Source: JAUIAS01 sp030425395 (GTDB lineage Bacteria > Pseudomonadota > Alphaproteobacteria > Rhodobacterales > Rhodobacteraceae). Taken from it: a stretch of 64,000 nt of DNA. The stretch spans positions 3,782,001 to 3,846,000 of the forward strand of contig CP121336.1 in the NCBI GenBank assembly GCA_043553855.1, read 5' to 3'. The position numbers were made by a program, and so were the translations under genes. Below are positions 25,450 through 33,857 of this stretch, one piece after another (within the stretch, counting starts at the first letter, position 1; every line of letters starts with the position of its first letter). The notes beneath the pieces are model-generated. The model searched no databases and was not told the origin of the DNA. It saw only the letters and a list, made by a program, of their open reading frames with translations.

Positions 25450-26723
25450 TGGAAGATCGCACGCCACGCCCGACCCGCGCATGGGTTGTGCACCCAGAAC
25501 TGAAGTCTGATGCGGATCGCCGGTTGCCCGGTCCGGCACTTGAAGAAGCCGTGGCTCTGGCTGCGGCGCTTCCGGGTTTGGAGGTCGTGGGCAGTGGTGT
25601 GGTGCGCATCGCCCGCCCGCATCCCGGTCATCTGTTCGGCACTGGCAAAATCGCCGAGTTGCGCGACATGCTCAAGGCTGACGAAGTTGAACTGGTCCTG
25701 ATCGACGGGCCGGTTACTCCGGTGCAGCAGCGCAATCTGGAAAAGGAATGGAAGGTCAAGATCCTTGACCGCACCGGCCTGATTCTTGAGATTTTCTCGG
25801 ACCGGGCGCGCACCCGCGAAGGGGTGCTTCAGGTGGAAATGGCGGCGTTGAGTTATCAGCGCACCCGGCTTGTGCGGGCATGGACTCACCTTGAACGCCA
25901 ACGGGGCGGGTTGGGATTTGTCGGCGGGCCGGGCGAAACCCAGATCGAAGCGGACCGCCGTGCCATTGATGAACAGCTTGTCCGCCTGCGTCGCCAGTTG
26001 GACAAGGTCGTCAAGACACGCGCATTGCACCGCGCGGCACGGGCCAAGGTGCCTTATCCAATTGTCGCGCTCGTTGGCTATACAAATGCGGGAAAGTCTA
26101 CCCTTTTCAACAGGTTGACCGGGGCCGAAGTGATGGCCAAGGATATGCTCTTTGCCACGCTCGATCCAACGATGCGGCGGGTCAAGCTGCCGGATGGACC
26201 CGAGATCATCCTGTCGGATACGGTCGGCTTTATCTCGGATCTTCCGACCGAACTGGTCGCGGCGTTTCGCGCCACGCTCGAAGAGGTGCTCGAAGCGCAT
26301 GTGGTGTGCCATGTGCGCGATATCTCGCACCCGGCGACCGACGAACAGGCGCGGGACGTGGAAACCATCATGTCCGCGCTTGGCGTGGATGAGGACCGCC
26401 CCCTGATCGAGGTCTGGAACAAGATCGACCTGATGCAGGACGATGACCGCGCCGGGCTGGAAACACGGGCAGGGCGCAATGACGATGTGGTGGCCGTCTC
26501 GGCGGTGACAGGTTCCGGGATGGACGCGCTTTTGACCCGCATTACCCAGCATCTGGCCGAACTGCGCACTGACGAAGACATTACCTTGGGTTATGACGAG
26601 GGCCGCAAGCGTGCATGGCTGTTTGATCAGGAGGTCGTGATGTCCGAGGATCAGACAGAAGACGGGTTTGTGCTCCGGGTGCGCTGGACAGAAACTCAGA
26701 AGGCGCGTTTCTCACGGCTCTGA
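25449..26723 (+). CDS. hflX: Ribosome-associated GTPase HflX
   Basis: A 424-residue GTPase that binds the 50S subunit and splits stalled ribosomes. An N-terminal HflX domain (about residues 1-190) holds the glycine-rich GGLGFVGGPGETQIEADRR. The G domain has G1 GYTNAGKST, G3 DTVGF (DTVGFISDLP) and G4 NKIDL. It overlaps the hfq stop and is surely co-transcribed with it. No clear terminator follows; a 247-bp gap precedes the next gene and I see nothing further in it. Confidence 0.95.
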   Translation: MEDRTPRPTRAWVVHPELKSDADRRLPGPALEEAVALAAALPGLEVVGSGVVRIARPHPGHLFGTGKIAELRDMLKADEVELVLIDGPVTPVQQRNLEKEWKVKILDRTGLILEIFSDRARTREGVLQVEMAALSYQRTRLVRAWTHLERQRGGLGFVGGPGETQIEADRRAIDEQLVRLRRQLDKVVKTRALHRAARAKVPYPIVALVGYTNAGKSTLFNRLTGAEVMAKDMLFATLDPTMRRVKLPDGPEIILSDTVGFISDLPTELVAAFRATLEEVLEAHVVCHVRDISHPATDEQARDVETIMSALGVDEDRPLIEVWNKIDLMQDDDRAGLETRAGRNDDVVAVSAVTGSGMDALLTRITQHLAELRTDEDITLGYDEGRKRAWLFDQEVVMSEDQTEDGFVLRVRWTETQKARFSRL

Positions 26724-26970
26724 AACTGGCACCGGTATGCGGGTTTCGGGGCGTATGGGCGGTGCCATCTTAAGACCGTTTCCATTATCTTTCGTGCGGT
26801 GGCGCATCGCTCGCCAATGGCGATATTGGACCTTCAAAAGTTCGCCTCGGGTCTCTGTTTTAACGGGCGCGGGCTTATGGCGTGTGTAACCAGGCCGCAG
26901 TTGCGTCATGATCGCCTTTGGTTTTTCATGCGCACCAATATTGGGCCGTTGTTCAGAGGAAAATATCGGT

Positions 26971-27837
26971 ATGATCCAGCATTTGAAACGCGTCCTGTCG
27001 TCTTGGCCGGTGGGTTTGTTCGCCGCTTTGCTGGTGTTGGCCATGTCGATCCCTTCGGCCCGCGCGCAAGACGCCTATTCCATCGGCATCGTTCCGCAGT
27101 TCGAGGCGCGCAAACTCACAGCGATCTGGACACCGATCCTCGAAGAGGTGTCCAAGAGGGCGGGCGTGACGCTGACCATGCAGGGATCGCCCAAGATCCC
27201 CGAATTCGAAAAGCACTTTGCCTCAGGAGACTTTGATTTTGCGTATATGAACCCCTATCACGCGCTGGTTGCCCATGCCGAGCAGGGATATGAACCGATC
27301 ATTCGCGATGGCGGCCGGGAATTGTTCGGCGTTCTGGTTGTGCGCAAGGACGCGCCCTATAAGACCGTCGAAGATCTCAGGGGCAAACCTATCGCGTTTC
27401 CCGCGCCGAATGCGCTCGGAGCGTCCTTGTTGATGCGGGCGGTTCTGCAACGGGAACACGCACTGTCATACGAGGCGAATTTCGTGAACACCCATAGCTC
27501 TGCCTATTTCAACGTGGTTTTGGGTGAAGCGGCCGCCGCCGGTGGGGTCATGGGCACGCTGAGGTCGCTTGATCCAAAGGTGCGGGACCAGCTGCGCGTT
27601 CTATTTGAAACGCCCCGTTTGCCACCGCATCCGATCATGGTGCATCCGCGCGTTCCGTTGGAGGTGCGCAACCGGGTCGCCGAGGCGTTCCTCGCGCTCG
27701 CGGCAAGCCCCGAGGGACAAAAGCTGATGGAACGAATTCCGATGCGCGCGGCGACACCCGCGACGATGCAAGACTATGACAAGATCAGGAAACTGGATTT
27801 GGACGCCTTTTATCAGGCAAGTGACCCAACCGACTAG
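26971..27837 (+). CDS. PhnD-like periplasmic binding protein
   Basis: A 288-residue exported protein of the phosphate/phosphite/phosphonate-binding (PhnD) family. Residues 1-33 are a long signal peptide ending ARAQD. The mature fold shows YSIGIVPQFEARKLTAIW and FDFAYMNPYHALVAH, the usual ligand-cleft signatures. No permease or ATPase gene lies beside it. It is followed 18 bases later by a membrane hybrid histidine kinase, so its likely job is to present a ligand to that kinase. The ligand (phosphonate, phosphite or other anion) cannot be read from sequence. The start at 26971 has AGAGGA upstream. Confidence 0.85.
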   Translation: MIQHLKRVLSSWPVGLFAALLVLAMSIPSARAQDAYSIGIVPQFEARKLTAIWTPILEEVSKRAGVTLTMQGSPKIPEFEKHFASGDFDFAYMNPYHALVAHAEQGYEPIIRDGGRELFGVLVVRKDAPYKTVEDLRGKPIAFPAPNALGASLLMRAVLQREHALSYEANFVNTHSSAYFNVVLGEAAAAGGVMGTLRSLDPKVRDQLRVLFETPRLPPHPIMVHPRVPLEVRNRVAEAFLALAASPEGQKLMERIPMRAATPATMQDYDKIRKLDLDAFYQASDPTD

Positions 27838-27855
27838 GGGACGGCCCGTAAACGA

Positions 27856-29673
27856 ATGACGCGATGGTCCATCAGGGCGCGGCTGTTTGCTGCAGTTTTT
27901 GCTTTCGCGGCAGGGTTTACTCTGGCGTTCCAATATTTCTGGGTGCCCCGCGTCACGCAAATTTTCGTCGAGACGCAACAACGTGAAATTGCGCGCCAGA
28001 TCGACGTGATCATCGACAGCCTGACGCCCTTTTTGCTGGGAAACCAGTTTGCGGCGGTCGATGAAACCCTGTCCGCGATCGAAACCCGCTATGACAACTG
28101 GAATGATGTCGTTCTGACCCGTCGCGATGGGGTCAAGGTCTATCCGATGTTCCTACCGGCCCCGGCCGAGGCCGGCGCGGGCATGATCCTCAAACGGGTC
28201 GTGACGCTGCGCGGCAAGGAATGGGGCACCCTGCGCGTGCGGATTGATCTGACCGAGGGCACCAATCAGGTGTATCGCGAGTTACGGACCCTGGGCGGCA
28301 TTACGCTGGGAACCACGCTTTTGATGTTTTTTGTGTTGGGCTATGCGCTGGACAGGCTTGTCACCCGGCGCCTGTCGCTTCTGGCGCGGGCAGCCGAACA
28401 AATGGGTCAGGGCAATTTTGAAACCGATCTGCCGTCGGGCGGCGGGGACGAGGTCGGACGGCTGGTCAACAGCTTTGACGATATGCGCAACAAAATCCTC
28501 AAGGATACCGATGAACTGAAATCCACGCGCACCACGGCGGTGAATGCGCTGGCCGCCAAGACGCGGTTCCTGGCCACCATGAGCCATGAAATCCGCACGC
28601 CTCTGAATGGCATCATCCCGGTGGCTGAAATTTTGCAACAATCCAACCTGACCCCCGAGCAAAGCCGCAAGGTGACGACCATCCAGAACTCGGGCCGGGC
28701 GTTGCGCGGGATCGTGGACGACATCCTTGACCTGACCAAGGCCGAGGCGGGCAAGATTGATATCCGGTCAGGCCGTTTCAACCTCGCGCGGTTGGCTGAC
28801 GAAGTGGTCGACATCCTGTCAGTGACGGCCAGCGGCAAGGGCATCGCCATCGTGGCCGACTGCCACGATGCGCTGGATCGAACCCTGATCGGGGACGAAG
28901 GCCGCATACGCCAGATCCTGCTCAACCTTGCGGGCAATGGAATGAAATTCACCGAAGAAGGCTCGGTCACGGTGAAATGTTATCCGTTGTTCGAGCAAGA
29001 GGACCGCGTCAAGCTGAGCATTGACGTGATCGACACTGGAATCGGCATTCCGCCGGAAGATCAGGAACGCATCTTCAAACGATTCGAACAGGCCGAAGGC
29101 GGGTTCAAACAACGCTTTGAGGGCACCGGGCTGGGCCTTGCCATTTCCAAGACCCTGACCGAGGCGATGGGCGGCGAAATCACGCTCAAGAGCCATTACG
29201 GTGAAGGCAGCACCTTCCGGGTGACGCTGACGCTGGAGGTCCCCTCGGAAGACGATCTGCCAGCGCAGGCAGGCGCGGGCGCGGATCGCGCCCAACCCGC
29301 AGGCGCGCGCCGGATCCTCGTGGTGGATGACAACCCGGTGAATACCGAGGTGGTTCAGATCATGCTGGAACAGATCGGACACACGGTGGAAACCGCCGCG
29401 AATGGCCGGGAGGCAGTCACCCTTGTGTCAGAACGTGCCTATGATCTGGTGTTGATGGATGTCCAGATGCCCGTTTTGGATGGCATTCAGGCCACGCATG
29501 AAATCCGGGCCTTCAAAGGCGACCGCAAGGACACCCGAATCGTTGCGCTGACCGCCGGCGTGCTGGACCGGGACCGGACGATTTGTCTGGAAGCGGGGAT
29601 GAACGATGTTCTGGTCAAGCCGCTGTCGCTCGACAGTCTGAGTGCGGCGGTCCAGAGGTGGGCGTTTTCCTAA
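27856..29673 (+). CDS. Hybrid histidine kinase with receiver domain
   Basis: A 605-residue inner-membrane sensor kinase. Two membrane segments (about 8-28 and 146-166) flank a periplasmic domain of about 115 residues. A HAMP linker (167-219), a histidine kinase domain with His244 in ATMSHEIRTPLNG, and an ATPase with DTGIGIP and GTGLGLAI follow. A C-terminal receiver (487-603) has Asp535 in LVLMDVQMP. There is no output or HPt domain, so a separate phosphotransfer protein is needed. It is preceded by a PhnD-like binding protein in the same unit, the arrangement of binding-protein-dependent sensors such as TorT/TorS. Confidence 0.9.
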   Translation: MTRWSIRARLFAAVFAFAAGFTLAFQYFWVPRVTQIFVETQQREIARQIDVIIDSLTPFLLGNQFAAVDETLSAIETRYDNWNDVVLTRRDGVKVYPMFLPAPAEAGAGMILKRVVTLRGKEWGTLRVRIDLTEGTNQVYRELRTLGGITLGTTLLMFFVLGYALDRLVTRRLSLLARAAEQMGQGNFETDLPSGGGDEVGRLVNSFDDMRNKILKDTDELKSTRTTAVNALAAKTRFLATMSHEIRTPLNGIIPVAEILQQSNLTPEQSRKVTTIQNSGRALRGIVDDILDLTKAEAGKIDIRSGRFNLARLADEVVDILSVTASGKGIAIVADCHDALDRTLIGDEGRIRQILLNLAGNGMKFTEEGSVTVKCYPLFEQEDRVKLSIDVIDTGIGIPPEDQERIFKRFEQAEGGFKQRFEGTGLGLAISKTLTEAMGGEITLKSHYGEGSTFRVTLTLEVPSEDDLPAQAGAGADRAQPAGARRILVVDDNPVNTEVVQIMLEQIGHTVETAANGREAVTLVSERAYDLVLMDVQMPVLDGIQATHEIRAFKGDRKDTRIVALTAGVLDRDRTICLEAGMNDVLVKPLSLDSLSAAVQRWAFS

Positions 29674-29691
29674 ACCGCGCCGTCGCGGGAA

Positions 29692-29802
29692 TTAGCGAAC
29701 CGATGTGTGAAAGCGGTTGATGCGGCGCTGCATTTCCATGCAGCTGCGCAAGGTGTTGATGACGGCACGAAAGATGGCGGAAACTGTAAACTCGGATGAC
29801 AT
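29692..29802 (-). CDS. Small protein, 36 residues, unknown
   Basis: A short frame starting MSSEFTVSAIFRAV and ending RINRFHTSVR. It is supported by a strong ribosome site (AGGGAGG, seven bases before the ATG). The sequence is amphipathic and basic, with one Cys, and has no signal or clear membrane segment. It is convergent with the hybrid kinase. Just upstream, GTTGA-N7-TTAA at 29817-29832 (plus strand) resembles a CtrA box with one mismatch, but it is very close to the start. I do not recognise a family. Confidence 0.5.
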   Translation of the reverse strand: MSSEFTVSAIFRAVINTLRSCMEMQRRINRFHTSVR

Positions 29803-30112
29803 GGTAACCTCCCTTGGTTGACCTTACGTTAACCCAGCTTCGACTCACCGTATATGAACTGCATTACACAGGGCGATTTTCCTCGCAGGCGAGAGCCCCG
29901 TGAAAAAAAGGCGCCGCGCGCTGCGCGGCATTCTGATTGTTTTGCGCCGCGCTGCGCGCGTCGGGACTCCTGTGTTTGCGCCGCGCTGCGCGCGTCGCGG
30001 GGACGCCTCCGGCGGGAGTATTTGGTGCCAGAAGAAGCCGGGGGCGGTTCGTGAAAGGGCAGGCGGGATGGCGGTGCTGGGGTCGGGGCCTGCGAAAACA
30101 CCGGCATGACGG
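29803..30112. other. Gene-free stretch with repeats
   Basis: 310 bp between the small-protein gene and the WbqC-like gene. Its right two thirds are repeat copy D. I see no other open frame with a ribosome site. Confidence 0.6.
29911..30037 (+). repeat. Dispersed intergenic repeat, copy D, with GCGC palindromes
   Basis: Three GCGC-rich palindromic blocks (around 29911, 29943 and 29977), two sharing TTTGCGCCGCGCTGCGCGCG, precede GCCTCCGGCGGGAGTATTT and GCCAGAAGAAG. The palindromic block is the reverse complement of the tandem unit near copy A. Confidence 0.72.
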
Positions 30113-30826
30113 TCAGCCAGAGCGGGTGAGGAAATCTTGCCAGCCGATTGTTTGCGGGTTCAGATAGGCGCGCGCGGCGGCCCCGCCGGTATGGGCGAGC
30201 AGGTCCAGCCCGGTGACATAGGGGCTGAAATCAGCGCTATCGCGCCATGCGGTGACGGCGTAATCCATATAGTCAACGGCCACGCCCGCATCGGCAAAGC
30301 CCGTGTGATCGAGATAGTTGCGCGCACCGTGGCCTGTCACGTAGCGGGTGCCGCCCACGGCATTGACGATCCCCAGCACCCGGTCGCTGCCGTCGCCGGG
30401 CACGGCCAGATCGGTGCTCAGACAGGTTTGCGGGGTCGGGATGCCGCAGGCCCGTGCCAGAGTTTCGCTGCTGGCGATCAGGGCGTCGCACAGGCGGGCA
30501 TGACCGGCGATGCTGCTTGCGGTTTCCAATGCGGTGGCCGCATGTGGTGCGTGGCGCAGGGACTGGCGCAGGGTTGCCAGATGCCCGTCCAGCCAATCGG
30601 GTTTGGCCGCGGTCAGGTCCATGATGGCCGTCTTGCTGCCCTTGCCCAACAGAGGAATGCTGAGCCAGGACCTGCCGCCCGGTGTGCGCACCTGCACCCG
30701 GTTGGTGAACGATCCCTTGGAAAACTGCACATCCACCAGCCAGACCACCACATCGGCAATCGCAAGCTGGGCCAGAAATCCGGGCCAGGGAAAATACATG
30801 GGTTGAGAGATGACGACGGTGGTCAT
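30113..30826 (-). CDS. WbqC-like family protein
   Basis: A 237-residue protein of the WbqC family, found in O-antigen and other glycan clusters. The family opening VVISQPMYFPWPGFLAQLAI and the stretch QFSKGSFTNRVQVRTPGG are clear. The biochemical role of the family is poorly defined. Its ATG overlaps the stop of the upstream methyltransferase gene in ATGA. It is the last gene of a three-gene leftward unit (GT2, CmcI-type methyltransferase, WbqC). It has no signal peptide and is probably cytoplasmic. Confidence 0.85.
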   Translation of the reverse strand: MTTVVISQPMYFPWPGFLAQLAIADVVVWLVDVQFSKGSFTNRVQVRTPGGRSWLSIPLLGKGSKTAIMDLTAAKPDWLDGHLATLRQSLRHAPHAATALETASSIAGHARLCDALIASSETLARACGIPTPQTCLSTDLAVPGDGSDRVLGIVNAVGGTRYVTGHGARNYLDHTGFADAGVAVDYMDYAVTAWRDSADFSPYVTGLDLLAHTGGAAARAYLNPQTIGWQDFLTRSG

Positions 30827-31575
30827 TCCGCGCGGCGACGGACATAGCCCCCCGGCGAGGAGGACAGCACGAGTTTGCCGTTCAGCACCTCGTCGACTTC
30901 GAAGAGGTCGCTTTCGGCCATATAGTCGCGCAACGCGGACAGGGGTTCGTTGCCCGCGAACCAGCTTTTGGAGCGGTTGGTGGGGGCATTTTCTTCGGCG
31001 ACATGGCCGATCATCGTATCGGCCACCACCATGTAGCATCCCGGAGTGACCAGCGGCCCGTAGGCACGGCATTCTTCCAGCACGTGATCGCGGCTGTGGT
31101 CGCTGTCGAGAACCACCATCACCCGCGCGCCGGACGGGATTTCGGCGCGCACCGCGTCCAGAACGCTGTCGCTGGTCGATCCGCCTTCGATCAGGGTCAC
31201 GCGATGGGCCATGGGATGGGTTTCGATCGTGTCGCGGTTATGGGCGCGGATGTCGATATCCACGCCAATGACCCGGCCATGTCCCATCAACTGCAACAGG
31301 GAGGCCATGAACAGAACCGACCCGCCGCGAGCCACGCCGGTTTCGATGATGATGTCGGGTTTGGTGTTCCAGATGACTTCCTGCGTGGCCATGACATCGG
31401 CTGGCATCTGGATGATCGGGGCGCCCATCCAGCTCCAGAGATAGGAGTAATCGTAGGGGTCGAGTTGCAGCATGTGATCGACCGAGCCCTGGAATACGGT
31501 CTTGTCCCGGCCAAGGGCCAGGGATTGTTTGACCTTGTGCGCCTCGAATTCGGCTCTGTCGTCTTTGTGGGTCAT
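30823..31575 (-). CDS. CmcI-type SAM-dependent methyltransferase
   Basis: A 250-residue enzyme of the cephalosporin hydroxylase CmcI / rhamnosyl O-methyltransferase family. The SAM site reads IIETGVARGGSVLFMASLL, then GRVIGVDIDIR, and the acidic metal-site region VVLDSDHSRDHV is intact. Members in polysaccharide clusters O-methylate sugars. The start at 31575 (MTHKDDRAEFE) is the first in-frame ATG of the conserved part. It is coupled to the WbqC-like gene by ATGA overlap and lies 38 bp after the GT2 gene. It probably methylates the glycan made by the neighbouring genes. Confidence 0.83.
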   Translation of the reverse strand: MTHKDDRAEFEAHKVKQSLALGRDKTVFQGSVDHMLQLDPYDYSYLWSWMGAPIIQMPADVMATQEVIWNTKPDIIIETGVARGGSVLFMASLLQLMGHGRVIGVDIDIRAHNRDTIETHPMAHRVTLIEGGSTSDSVLDAVRAEIPSGARVMVVLDSDHSRDHVLEECRAYGPLVTPGCYMVVADTMIGHVAEENAPTNRSKSWFAGNEPLSALRDYMAESDLFEVDEVLNGKLVLSSSPGGYVRRRAE

Positions 31576-31613
31576 GGTCTGCTCTGTGGTTGAATCTGCG
31601 TTTAAGTCGGCGG

Positions 31614-32888
31614 TTAGAGTTGGCGCTTGAAATCCCGGCTGCGCTGGCGCGCGTCGGCCCATGCGGCGCTGCGGGTCATCTTGCCTGCCAGTGTGTCGGC
31701 CAGATGATCGCCAAGCAAGCGGTCGCAGGTTTGCGCGGCGGTGAATATGGTGTTTTCGCCGCCCTGTTCGGTCGAGACGCGAAAGCTGCCCAGTTTGGCC
31801 AGGTTGCGGGCAAGCGTGGTGCGGAGCTTTTCCAGACCCGAGGGCGGACCGGCCTTGCGCGCGGCGGCCAATTCGGCGTGGGTGCCGAACTGATCGGCGT
31901 GGGCGTCGAGGCTGGCGGCGATTTCGGCGCCGGTTGCGGCGTCTTTCTTGTGCTGGTCGATCAGCGCCAGTCGATACCAACGCAGGTAATCAGGGCTGAT
32001 CGGATCGTCGGGATAGCGGCTGTGCACGGTTTGCAGTGTGCCCAGAAAGGCCAGTGCCATGGATTTGGTCACTGGAATGACATCTTGCAGGGGGTCGGTC
32101 TTGATTTCGGTGAGAAAGCTGTTCTCGGTCTTCTTTGCGCCGCCTTCTTTGCCGGCGCTGTCCTTGGGGCCAAGCGTCTGCATGGCACCGCCGGTGCTGG
32201 CGGGGCTGAAGCCGTTGATCGAAAACGGGTGATGGATGTGCAGGAAATCGCCGCCGTGGCTGGCCCCGTGCTGAACCGCGCGGAAGCTGATATAGAGATC
32301 GGGGCTCATGGATTTGAAATAATCGCCCTCTGTGCCGCGCAGCCGGTCCAGATAGGCGCGCGACATGCAGCCGTGATACAACAGGGGCAGCGGGCGCGAG
32401 ATGTCGCTGTGGCCGTCCTCAAGCTGGCGCAGCCGCGCCGCAGGGTCGATCCGCTCGGGCGTGCCAAAACAATTGTCGCGCACCAGGCGGACGCCGCCGA
32501 CCTTGGTGCCATATCCGTCGATGGGCCAGCCATAGGTCAGGAAATTCCAGCTCAGCGTGTCGGGTTTGTGACGTTCCAGGATATCGCGCAGCATCGGGAA
32601 CTGGCCCGGTATGATCCCGTCGTCATCGCCGAACATGATGACGTAATCGCCGGTGCTGCTGCGCAGACCCAGTTCAAAATTCTGCCGCATGGACACGCGG
32701 GCGCCGGTGTTGACGTATTTGACACGCGCATCGCCGCAGCCTTCGGCGATGGCGCGGGTGTCGTCCAACGAGGCGTTGTCCGACACAACGATTTCAAGGT
32801 TGGGGTCGTCGATCGCCGTGACCGTCGCCAGAGAATGGGCAAGGTATGCGCCGCGCTCCCGGCTGGGTATGACTATGCTGATTTTCAT
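31614..32888 (-). CDS. Family 2 glycosyltransferase
   Basis: A 424-residue GT2 (GT-A fold) glycosyltransferase. The N-terminal domain opens MKISIVIPSRERGAYLAHSL, has SDNASLDDT, and carries the metal-binding acidic motif in IMFGDDDGI (about residues 93-101). The C-terminal 150 residues are less conserved and may bind acceptor. The first in-frame ATG of the conserved part is at 32888. A further upstream frame overlaps the divergent PhyH gene and is not used. Sugar donor and acceptor are unknown; the rfb genes 9 kb away are a natural donor source. Confidence 0.87.
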   Translation of the reverse strand: MKISIVIPSRERGAYLAHSLATVTAIDDPNLEIVVSDNASLDDTRAIAEGCGDARVKYVNTGARVSMRQNFELGLRSSTGDYVIMFGDDDGIIPGQFPMLRDILERHKPDTLSWNFLTYGWPIDGYGTKVGGVRLVRDNCFGTPERIDPAARLRQLEDGHSDISRPLPLLYHGCMSRAYLDRLRGTEGDYFKSMSPDLYISFRAVQHGASHGGDFLHIHHPFSINGFSPASTGGAMQTLGPKDSAGKEGGAKKTENSFLTEIKTDPLQDVIPVTKSMALAFLGTLQTVHSRYPDDPISPDYLRWYRLALIDQHKKDAATGAEIAASLDAHADQFGTHAELAAARKAGPPSGLEKLRTTLARNLAKLGSFRVSTEQGGENTIFTAAQTCDRLLGDHLADTLAGKMTRSAAWADARQRSRDFKRQL

Positions 32889-33012
32889 TTTTTCGTTGGC
32901 TTCTGTGCTGCTGGTTCGCGTTTTAGATGCACAGCGCGGCGATATCCACCCTTCTATTGACCGGAATTGCCGCCTGTGAGAAACAACGCCGACCTCAACC
33001 AGGAGCATTGCT

Positions 33013-33855
33013 GTGACTTCATCCATCTGTGCGGCGGACCGGTCCACTTTTGACGATCAGGGGTATCTGCTGCTCAAGGGGTTTTACGATGTCGACAGCG
33101 ATATCGAACCGATCCAGCGCGCGATCTACGATATCATCGGTCTGGTGGCACAGCGTCACGGGATCGGGATCACCCAGGCCCCCTATACGCCCGAGACGTT
33201 CGATAGCGGCTATAACGATCTGATCGCGGTGAACCGGGCCTTTGGCGGGGAAATTTACGATCTGGTCAAGCAGATACCGGCGTTCCTGCGGCTGATCTGC
33301 TGCCAGAAGGCGGATGATATATTCCGCGATCTGCGCGACACGCCCCAGTCGGGGATCGGGGCGGACTCTTATGGCATCCGCATCGACAATCCCAATGAGG
33401 ACAAATTCCGTTCGCACTGGCATCAGGAATTCATGTTTCAGCCGCAAAGCATGGACGGCATCGTTTTCTGGACGCCATTGTTGCCGATTACCCCCGATCT
33501 GGGACCGGTGATCATCTTGCCGAAATCCCACAAGGACGGGTTGTGCCTCTATTCCAAGGCGACCACCTATGCCGACAAGGTCGGTGCCTATCAGATTGGC
33601 ATTCATGAGGAAGACAAGGTGATCGCGCGCTATGACCATCACGCGCCCCTGACAGAGCCGGGCGATCTGCTGATCATGGATTTCCTGACGATCCACGGAT
33701 CGGGCGTGAACCGGGCGGCACGGTCGCGCTGGTCGGTGCAAAGCCGGTTCTTCAACTACCGCGATCCGGTGGGGCAGAAAATCGGCTGGAAGGCTTCGGT
33801 GACATCTGGCACCCGGGTCGAAGACATTTTTCCCGATCATTTTGTAAAGGCATAG
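33013..33855 (+). CDS. Phytanoyl-CoA dioxygenase (PhyH) family protein
   Basis: A 280-residue Fe(II)/2-oxoglutarate-dependent dioxygenase. Candidate metal ligands are the HWHQE segment (about residues 136-140) and the distal histidine in FLTIHGSGVNRAARSRWS, whose Arg would bind 2-oxoglutarate. The GTG start at 33013 has AGGAG directly upstream. It is the first gene of a rightward unit and diverges from the GT2 gene with 124 bp between. PhyH-like enzymes in glycan clusters hydroxylate or oxidise sugar or lipid parts, but the substrate here cannot be told. Confidence 0.85.
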   Translation: MTSSICAADRSTFDDQGYLLLKGFYDVDSDIEPIQRAIYDIIGLVAQRHGIGITQAPYTPETFDSGYNDLIAVNRAFGGEIYDLVKQIPAFLRLICCQKADDIFRDLRDTPQSGIGADSYGIRIDNPNEDKFRSHWHQEFMFQPQSMDGIVFWTPLLPITPDLGPVIILPKSHKDGLCLYSKATTYADKVGAYQIGIHEEDKVIARYDHHAPLTEPGDLLIMDFLTIHGSGVNRAARSRWSVQSRFFNYRDPVGQKIGWKASVTSGTRVEDIFPDHFVKA

Positions 33856-33857
33856 CC

